NCBI RefSeq assembly: GCF_003711845.1
Contig: NZ_RHLQ01000032.1
Span: 1-38,318, forward strand
DNA: 38,318 nucleotides
Direction: 5' to 3'
Source of the DNA: Lysinibacillus halotolerans
Lineage (GTDB): Bacteria > Bacillota > Bacilli > Bacillales_A > Planococcaceae
Part shown: piece after piece, positions 33,254-38,318 of the stretch
Layout: every line of letters begins with the position of its first letter
Numbering within the stretch: the stretch's first letter is position 1
Notes under the pieces: generated by a model
Database searches by the model: none
What the model saw: the letters and a program-made list of their open reading frames with translations, nothing else
Told to the model about the DNA's origin: nothing
Translations under genes and position numbers: made by a program

Positions 33254-33653
33254 AGGTTATTAGTCTTAATAAAGATTGAATTAATGTAACACTTTCTGGT
33301 AACACTTTATTTTTTATTGTTTCTTTTGTCGATTGTTCTTGATGATTCATACTTTCAATCAATGTTGACACTTCAGATTGTAATGTTTGCATATGCAAAC
33401 AAATTTCTTGTATGTTTTCTTTAGGATTACATTCATCGTCCAATGATTTTTTAATATCTTGTAAGCACATTCCTTGTGCTTTCATAGCTTCTATTTCATG
33501 AATTCGTTCGATTGCTTCAGAAGTATAGAAACGATAATTCGAAGTAGAACGTTCTGCTTTTAACAAACCAAGATTTGTATAGTAATCAATCGTACGTTTT
33601 GTAATCCCAGTCTTTTTAGCTAACTCTCCGATTTTTAATTTCTCGTTCCCAAT
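33252..33653 (-). CDS. MerR-family transcriptional regulator with an ATT start
   Basis: A 133-residue MerR protein, full length only if it starts at ATT 33653. The reading frame from ATT encodes KLKIGELAKKTGITKRTIDY, YTNLGLLKAERSTSNYRFY (the complete winged HTH), then a coiled-coil dimer helix and a Cys-containing tail (EICLHMQTLQ). GGAGGGG lies 5 nt before ATT; a TAA is just upstream, and the first standard start downstream, TTG 33566, would delete the HTH. It is immediately upstream of the CNNM gene, as YhdQ (CueR) is next to YhdP in B. subtilis. Effector unknown; the Cys residues do not form a clear copper site. Confidence 0.82.
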   Translation of the reverse strand: MGNEKLKIGELAKKTGITKRTIDYYTNLGLLKAERSTSNYRFYTSEAIERIHEIEAMKAQGMCLQDIKKSLDDECNPKENIQEICLHMQTLQSEVSTLIESMNHQEQSTKETIKNKVLPESVTLIQSLLRLIT

Positions 33654-33686
33654 TTATTCCCCTCCAACCATCACGTTATGGTTTAT

Positions 33687-33719
33687 ATTATACACTCTTC
33701 TTAATGAATATTCTATTAA
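33687..33719 (-). promoter_or_regulatory. Promoter -10 and palindrome upstream of the MerR gene
   Basis: TATAAT on the minus strand (33687-33692), with a palindrome TTAATGAATATTCTATTAA (33701-33719, two central mismatches) 9 bases upstream, where MerR-type regulators usually bind. The -35 element is not convincing. Confidence 0.4.
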
Positions 33720-33840
33720 TCAGATACCATGTCATAAACATTTCATAATCCAAAAATTATATTATTTCATTGTGAAACTTTTTTGAGGGTAGTTCGTATA
33801 GGAACACATTATGTAGATGGTGGGGGCAATTAAAATTGAT

Positions 33841-34305
33841 TTAAACGTCCTTTACAATGAAATGGTTACTTTCATTTGGTAAGATTTTAATTTCCGTTTT
33901 TAAAATTTCAGGATAAAGTTCCATTGAAGGAAGTTCTTCAATAGGTGTCCATTGATAAATTAGCCGCTCTCCTTCCTTTCCATAAAAACCAGTACTGTTA
34001 AAAACTTCTGGAACATTTAATATGTAATAGTAAAATCCAATTTCATGATACTTATTCCTATTGTATTCGAAAAAATTTTCAACAGACCAAATTAGTTTCC
34101 CTACATTTGCCTTTAACCCTAATTCTTCTTCAAACTCTCTTTGAATAGCAGTTTGGGAATCTTCTCCAACTTTCACTCTTCCTCCAGGTAACGACCAATG
34201 AAAATCTTTTGCCTCTCTATGTAATAAGACATGTTTTTTGTATAGCCAAACTCCAGCTACACGATAATTAAAGATTATATTTTCAGTTTTAAAAACGGCG
34301 TCCAT
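33841..34305 (-). CDS. Nudix hydrolase
   Basis: A 154-residue protein with a full Nudix box starting at Gly42 (GRVKVGEDSQTAIQREFEEE, then LGL), preceded by FHWSLPGG. Resembles small NTP/NDP-sugar pyrophosphatases; substrate unknown. Start chosen as ATG 34305, 9 nt after GGAGG; nearby in-frame ATGs at 34311 and 34335 lie within or before that site. Single gene. Confidence 0.85.
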   Translation of the reverse strand: MDAVFKTENIIFNYRVAGVWLYKKHVLLHREAKDFHWSLPGGRVKVGEDSQTAIQREFEEELGLKANVGKLIWSVENFFEYNRNKYHEIGFYYYILNVPEVFNSTGFYGKEGERLIYQWTPIEELPSMELYPEILKTEIKILPNESNHFIVKDV

Positions 34306-34382
34306 TTCCATCCACCTCCTAATCATTATTTCCACGATAGGTAGTTCATTTCCTTCATATAGGTGATTTAAAAATTAAAAAA

Positions 34383-34407
34383 ACTTACGACATTTTCTAT
34401 CGTAAGT
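34383..34407 (-). terminator. Intrinsic terminator of the sugar dehydrogenase gene
   Basis: ACTTACGA (34383-34390) with TCGTAAGT (34400-34407), followed on the minus strand by TTTTTTAATTTT. Confidence 0.85.
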
Positions 34408-34418
34408 AAATAAGCGGT

Positions 34419-35510
34419 TTATTGGAGTTGGGAAAGATTTAATTGATATAGTTTATCGTCGTTTTCAAGGGCATCTCCTCGACCGTCCGTATTATTACTA
34501 ATAAAGTACAATTGATCGCCATCAATGAAAACATCTCGTATTCTTCCTATATCTGTTACAACATTTCTATGGGAACCTGTTGATAAGTTAAATTCAATAA
34601 CAGCTTGCCCCCTTAATGCCGCAACATATAATTTCCCGTCTATATAATCCATTCCAGATGGAGCCCAAGTTGTATCGGATCCAGACGTAAATAGTGGAGT
34701 TATTAACCCCTGTTGCTGCTGTGTTCCTTCGATTGTTGGCCATCCATAATTTTGTCCTGCCTCAATTAAATTAATTTCATCATTTGCATTGTTCCCGTGT
34801 TCACTTGCATACATTTCTCCATCAGCCGACCAAGTAATACCTTGTGGGTTTCGATGACCATAACTATAAACATAAGAATTCGGAAACGGGTTGTCAGCAG
34901 GTATCGAACCATCTAAATTCATCCTTAAAATTTTCCCACCTAATGAGTTTACATCTTGGGCAATGGATGATTGAGCAGCATCCCCTGCTGTTGCAAAAAG
35001 TTTCCCATCAGGACCAATCTCCAATCTACCACCATGATGATAAGCTCCGCTTGGTATTTTGTCTAAGAGTAAACGTTCTTCCTGCCAAGTATCTCCTTGT
35101 TGACGCACCGTAACAATTCGATTAAATTGCCCCGATTGATCTTCATACGTATAGTAAACATATGCTAAGTTAGATTGTTGAAAATCGGGTGCAAGAACAA
35201 AACCTAATAAGCCTGCTTCCGATGCTGTAGCTAAGTCCTTCTTCAATTCTACCTTTTGCCTTTCAACTTCCCCATTTTCAATTTTTACTATACTGCCCGT
35301 TCGTTCAGACAAATAAAAAGTATCGTTTATCTTATCAATGGACCAAGAAATATTTAATTGATCTGCTATGACAGTCGCATTGTCATTCAAGACGTTCGTA
35401 ACTTCAAGAACGGTATTATCTTGTTTTTCCTTCATTTCCGATTCATTAAATATTGAGCAACCAACAAGAACCATCATCATCATGACATAAACAGTTATAA
35501 TTTTTTTCAA
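34419..35510 (-). CDS. PQQ-dependent sugar dehydrogenase-like lipoprotein (aldose sugar dehydrogenase type)
   Basis: A 363-residue protein with a lipoprotein signal (lipobox LVGC, Cys18), so anchored outside the membrane. The beta-propeller core shows GLLGFVLAPDFQQSNLAYVY, YHHGGRLEIGPDGKLFATAG, SYGHRNPQGITWSADGEMYA and SEHGNN, the marks of soluble-GDH/YliI-type aldose dehydrogenases. PQQ itself is probably taken from the environment, as no PQQ synthesis genes are here; PQQ dependence is inferred. The start is TTG 35510, 7 nt after GGAGTG. Confidence 0.85.
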   Translation of the reverse strand: MKKIITVYVMMMMVLVGCSIFNESEMKEKQDNTVLEVTNVLNDNATVIADQLNISWSIDKINDTFYLSERTGSIVKIENGEVERQKVELKKDLATASEAGLLGFVLAPDFQQSNLAYVYYTYEDQSGQFNRIVTVRQQGDTWQEERLLLDKIPSGAYHHGGRLEIGPDGKLFATAGDAAQSSIAQDVNSLGGKILRMNLDGSIPADNPFPNSYVYSYGHRNPQGITWSADGEMYASEHGNNANDEINLIEAGQNYGWPTIEGTQQQQGLITPLFTSGSDTTWAPSGMDYIDGKLYVAALRGQAVIEFNLSTGSHRNVVTDIGRIRDVFIDGDQLYFISNNTDGRGDALENDDKLYQLNLSQLQ

Positions 35511-35609
35511 TCAGTTACACTCCTATTATGAATAAATTTCCAAATCTACTATAAGTTTTAACAAAAAAATGGATTTTAATAATAGAAAATGTTAAATTAT
35601 GATAATGTT

Positions 35610-35909
35610 TTAAGGACAAGTTTGACGGTGACAAACCGATCTACTTTCCAATTGGGATAATGTCGCTAGCAAAACAGCTGATGGTTCATCTACAATTCGA
35701 TAATGTTTCCAAGTGCCAACCTTTCGTGACGTAACGATATCTGCTTGCTCCAGTTTTTTTAGCTGCTGACTGACGGCAGGTTGGGAAAGTCCTAATACTT
35801 CCACTAAATCACAAACACATACTTCGCCTGATTTTAAGCAACTTAAAATGGCAAGCCGATTTTTATCGGCCAATGCTTTTAGTTGCTTTTCTAAAAATGG
35901 AATACCCAT
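35610..35909 (-). CDS. ArsR/SmtB-family metal-responsive regulator
   Basis: A 99-residue ArsR-family repressor: winged helix GLSQPAVSQQLKKLEQADIV, ligand-type EVCVCDL (Cys31, Cys33), and C-terminal CHRQTC (Cys93, Cys98). The CVCDL site on the recognition side is the arsenite/antimonite sensor type. No ars operon is nearby, so its target lies elsewhere or only itself. Start chosen as ATG 35909, 5 nt after AGGTG; the frame is open further upstream to 36002 but that part reads as leader DNA. Confidence 0.85.
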   Translation of the reverse strand: MGIPFLEKQLKALADKNRLAILSCLKSGEVCVCDLVEVLGLSQPAVSQQLKKLEQADIVTSRKVGTWKHYRIVDEPSAVLLATLSQLESRSVCHRQTCP

Positions 35910-35934
35910 CATTTCACCTCTGAAATCACTTTGT

Positions 35935-35976
35935 ATAAGAAATTGCTTATGTAAAAAAATAAATCTAATAATACAA
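35935..35976 (-). promoter_or_regulatory. Candidate promoter and operator of the ArsR gene
   Basis: Minus strand TTGTAT (35971-35976), 17 nt, TACATA (35948-35953). An inverted repeat ATAAG/CTTAT (35935-35939 with 35946-35950) overlaps the -10, as expected for auto-repression. Confidence 0.4.
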
Positions 35977-36053
35977 CGAAATGAAAAGAAAAAGGATATC
36001 ACTTTAGTGATATTTTACCATTAATTTTTACTGAACTTTATTAAAAAAGAAAA

Positions 36054-36089
36054 AAGCCTGCTTTGAACATATTGGTTCAAAACAGGCTT
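36054..36089 (-). terminator. Intrinsic terminator of hslO
   Basis: A 15-bp stem with one mismatch (36054-36068 with 36075-36089), followed on the minus strand by TTTTTTCTTTTTT. Confidence 0.88.
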
Positions 36090-36093
36090 GTGA

Positions 36094-36987
36094 TTAATGA
36101 ACAAAAGATTTAATTTCATCAACTAAACTTTGTAATTCTTCTTGTGTAAAATCATATGTTTCTAAGCAGAAATGACATTGGGTTTCAATTTGGCCTTCTT
36201 CTTCGATCATTTCTTCTAATTCTTTAGCTCCTAATCCTACTAATGCACGACTATAGCGTTCCTTTGAACAGTCACATTGAAATTGAACTGGCATTGTGCT
36301 TAAAATTTGAACATCACTTTCTTTTCCTAAAACTGCTTCTAAAATTTCTTCTGGTGTTAACCCTTTTTCAATCATTTTAGAGACCGGTTCAATTGTTGTT
36401 AAACGCTGTTCTAACGCAGCAATTGTTGACTCTTCACAACCAGGCATTAATTGAATAATAAATCCGCCAGCAGCTAAAATCGTATTATCTGGATTTACGA
36501 GAACTCCTAAACCTACGGATGAAGGTACTTGCTCACTTGTTGCATAATAATAAGTAAAATCTTCCGCAATTTCGCCTGAAACGATTGGTACTTGACTGGA
36601 GAACATTTCTTTCATACCTAAATCTTTTACAACGGTTAACGTACCCTCTTCACCAACTCCAGCACGCACATCTAATTTTCCTTGTTCGTTTAAATCAAAA
36701 TGCACTTGCCCATTTGATACAAATCCACGTACATTCCCCTTTGCGTCTGTATCTACAACGATTGCACCAATAGGACCATTCCCTTGCACTTTAACAGAAA
36801 TTTTATCGTCCCCTTTTAACATAGCCCCCATTATAACACTCGCTGTCATCGTACGGCCTAAGGCAGCGGAAACTACTGGCCATGTATGGTGGCGTCGTTG
36901 TGCTTCTCCCACAGTATCTGTTGTACGTGCTGCAAAAGCACGTACTTGACCATTATAAGCAATAGCTCTTACTAAATAATCTTTCAT
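36094..36987 (-). CDS. hslO: Redox-regulated chaperone Hsp33
   Basis: A 297-residue Hsp33. The C-terminal zinc switch is present: Cys238 and Cys240 (CDC), Cys271 and Cys274 (CHFC). The N-terminal [17 protein letters not shown] and [11 protein letters not shown] fit the family. Oxidation releases zinc and activates holdase activity. ATG 36987 follows AAGGAG at 10 nt. It is 14 bases downstream of a MarR gene, a likely operon, suggesting oxidative stress control. Confidence 0.95.
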   Translation of the reverse strand: MKDYLVRAIAYNGQVRAFAARTTDTVGEAQRRHHTWPVVSAALGRTMTASVIMGAMLKGDDKISVKVQGNGPIGAIVVDTDAKGNVRGFVSNGQVHFDLNEQGKLDVRAGVGEEGTLTVVKDLGMKEMFSSQVPIVSGEIAEDFTYYYATSEQVPSSVGLGVLVNPDNTILAAGGFIIQLMPGCEESTIAALEQRLTTIEPVSKMIEKGLTPEEILEAVLGKESDVQILSTMPVQFQCDCSKERYSRALVGLGAKELEEMIEEEGQIETQCHFCLETYDFTQEELQSLVDEIKSFVH

Positions 36988-37001
36988 ATTAATATAACTC
37001 C

Positions 37002-37430
37002 TTATATATCTTTAATATTTTCTTGAATACGTTGCAACATATCGATTAACGATTTTAGTTCCTTATCGTTAAAATGATGAAACATTTGATTTGTAAAACT
37101 TTGTTTATCTTTTTGACAATTGAAAATTTGTTCTCGCCCTTCTTCCGTTAAATGGACAATGGTTTCCCGGTTATCATTTGGATTTTTTCTCCTCGCAACA
37201 TAACCATCTAGCTCCAATTGCTTTAAATGACGTGTAATTGCTGCATGGTCAATATTCACGACTTTTTGTAAAGCCGATTGGGAGATTTCTTCAAATTGAA
37301 CAAGTTGATATAAAAGTTCAAAACGAGATAAACTAAACTGCGTATTTTTTTCAAATTTTGGGCCTAGTTGATTACTAACGGTTTTGAATAAAAATAACAA
37401 CTGTTCTTGTTCAGAAACCGAATATCCCAT
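37002..37430 (-). CDS. MarR-family transcriptional regulator
   Basis: A 142-residue MarR protein: wHTH with [40 protein letters not shown] (wing), then a dimer helix. A single Cys (CQKDKQ) lies in the C-terminal helix; it is not at the OhrR position. Start chosen as ATG 37430, 7 nt after GGGAGG; the frame is open to 37508 but without a ribosome binding site. Co-transcribed with hslO, whose expression it may influence. Confidence 0.85.
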   Translation of the reverse strand: MGYSVSEQEQLLFLFKTVSNQLGPKFEKNTQFSLSRFELLYQLVQFEEISQSALQKVVNIDHAAITRHLKQLELDGYVARRKNPNDNRETIVHLTEEGREQIFNCQKDKQSFTNQMFHHFNDKELKSLIDMLQRIQENIKDI

Positions 37431-37621
37431 TCGTACACCTCCCTGATTGTCACGCTCATGACAAATAAACATCCATTTTCTTTGACCCATCAATATTTGA
37501 GCTGTCAATTATTGAGCCCTCCATAATATATGATGAAAAATTGCAGAATGCAAGCAAAATGAAATGACGATAAATTCAGAATAAAATGTATAATGAAACT
37601 ATCACTATCGAAAGGAATGAT

Positions 37622-37683
37622 TGAAATGAAAAACACAAATAGAGGGATTGAAAAGTAGCGTGTAATTATGTCTCTTTTCAATC
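37622..37683 (+). promoter_or_regulatory. Leader peptide and hairpin before the last GNAT gene
   Basis: A 10-codon ORF MKNTNRGIEK (start about 37626, AAAGGAA upstream, stop TAG 37656-37658). Its last codons form the left arm GATTGAAAAG (37646-37655) of a perfect 10-bp inverted repeat with CTTTTCAATC (37674-37683), 18-nt loop. The GNAT start is 24 bases further on. Confidence 0.45.
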
Positions 37684-37707
37684 AATAAAATCTAAATTAA
37701 CTTTGAA

Positions 37708-38214
37708 ATGAGGACAAATATGTATACCGATAATGAATTAACAATAAGACCTATTAAAGAACAAGATTTAACGAAATTATGGGAATTGATTTACAAAGAG
37801 GACCAACCTGAATGGAAAAAATGGGATGCTCCTTACTTCCCCCATCATTCAATGAGCTATGAAGAATTTTTACCTAAAGGAAAGTCATGGATTGATCGAC
37901 ATGATTTTTGGGTAATCGAAGTGAACTGTGAAGTAAAGGGGATCATTAGTTACTATTGGGAACATGAGCCTTCTAAATGGCTTGAAATGGGGATTGTTTT
38001 TCATGAAGCAGGAACTTGGGGGAAAGGACTTGGTACTCGAGCAATGAAACTATGGATCCATCATCTCTTTCAAACATTGCCCATCGTAAGAGTTGGCTTT
38101 ACAACATGGTCTGGAAATGAAAGAATGATTCGAGTTGGTGAAAAACTTGGTATGCAATTAGAAGCCCGTATTCGTAAAGTTCGTTTATATAATGGAGTGT
38201 ATTTGATAAGCTAA
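37708..38214 (+). CDS. GNAT N-acetyltransferase, 3' end likely truncated by an insertion
   Basis: About 168 residues; the ATG at 37708 or the one at 37720 (nearer relatives' start) follow GAGGAC. GNAT features: WVIEVNCEVKGIISYYW, LEMGIVFHEAGTWGKGLGTR (acetyl-CoA loop GKGLGT), VGFTTWSGNERMIRVGEKLG, and LEARIRKVRLYNGVYLIS at the end. Related proteins continue about 10-12 residues after the YNG motif. Here the frame runs straight into IS21-like repeats at 38218, so the tail may be lost. Substrate unknown. Confidence 0.75.
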   Translation: MRTNMYTDNELTIRPIKEQDLTKLWELIYKEDQPEWKKWDAPYFPHHSMSYEEFLPKGKSWIDRHDFWVIEVNCEVKGIISYYWEHEPSKWLEMGIVFHEAGTWGKGLGTRAMKLWIHHLFQTLPIVRVGFTTWSGNERMIRVGEKLGMQLEARIRKVRLYNGVYLIS

Positions 38215-38217
38215 AAC

Positions 38218-38318
38218 TGAGCCACCATCGCAGTTGAAAAGTGAGCCACTTTTATATGAAAATAATCCTAACTTCATAGAGTTAGGAGCGTATAGAGGTG
38301 ATTTCTTTGGAGAAGAAA
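38218..38318 (+). mobile_element. One end of a probable IS21-family insertion sequence (partial)
   Basis: The octamer TGAGCCAC occurs twice 24 bases apart (38218-38225 and 38242-38249), the kind of subterminal repeat I associate with IS21-type elements. A CCTAACT/AGTTAGG hairpin (38267-38286) follows. Then AGAGGTG and a TTG at 38307 (TTG GAG AAG AAA) suggest the start of a transposase gene (istA?) leaving the window. The rest is out of view, so identity is tentative. Confidence 0.5.
38307..38318 (+). CDS. Start of a partial gene, possibly an IS21 transposase (istA)
   Basis: TTG 38307 follows AGAGGTG by 6 nt; only M-E-K-K is visible before the edge. Confidence 0.3.

Noticed and set aside
34844-35113. 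Plus-strand frame of 89 codons
   Set aside because: Antisense to the sugar dehydrogenase; His/Gln-rich shadow of its coding strand with no start signal.

Overview
The window looks like chromosome of a low-GC, endospore-forming member of the Bacillales (Bacillaceae-like). The evidence is a glcU-gdh forespore-type glucose dehydrogenase pair, YfhE- and YkuS-type small proteins, the alternative lipid II flippase Amj, a FosB-type bacillithiol transferase, strong GGAGG ribosome binding sites, A/T-rich intergenic DNA and frequent TTG/GTG starts. Most genes lie on the minus strand in short one- to three-gene units, each closed by a clear intrinsic terminator.

Layout. 1-6.3 kb: the end of an unknown plus-strand gene, DUF2164 protein, PrpE-like phosphoesterase, XRE regulator, MOSC protein, SDR, branched-chain aminotransferase and GNAT protein. 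6.3-9.5 kb: a doubly broken alpha/beta hydrolase whose intact paralogue is at 30.6 kb, a retropepsin-like protein, a lipoprotein, a DUF1572/DinB protein and a GNAT. 9.6-11.7 kb: gdh, glcU and a small membrane protein. 11.7-13.9 kb: a MocR regulator divergent from a LysE/ArgO exporter across a palindrome. 13.9-17.5 kb: a DUF1835 protein, a frameshifted membrane gene, about 1.5 kb of decayed and probably foreign DNA with a broken plasmid-type MerR-like gene, then an AIM24 protein. 17.6-19.6 kb: a PNPOx-like flavoprotein divergent from a second MocR, again across a palindrome. 19.7-20.4 kb: a candidate 6S-like structured RNA and a YfhE-like small protein. 20.5-24.1 kb: Nudix, membrane and HIT proteins, an ArsR-type regulator divergent from a flavin reductase, and Amj. 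24.3-30.1 kb: methyltransferase, a GNAT with an amber codon, 3-hydroxybutyrate dehydrogenase, DltE-like SDR, YkuS, PhzF, RimL-type GNAT and DinB. 30.1-33.7 kb: fosB, alpha/beta hydrolase, frameshifted monooxygenase, CNNM/HlyC-type transporter and its MerR neighbour. 33.8-38.3 kb: Nudix, PQQ-type sugar dehydrogenase lipoprotein, ArsR metal sensor, Hsp33 with MarR, and a GNAT whose 3' end runs into what looks like one end of an IS21-type element.

The content is mostly housekeeping plus stress and detoxification functions, often as regulator/target pairs facing each other. The most unusual signals are in expression control. The CNNM gene has its Shine-Dalgarno 31 nt from its TTG start with a perfect hairpin between them. 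The MerR gene just upstream appears to start at ATT. There is also a stand-alone structured RNA candidate, and a leader peptide with hairpin before the last GNAT. At least five accessory genes are broken by frameshifts or stops, so the region is eroding, or the assembly contains some homopolymer errors.
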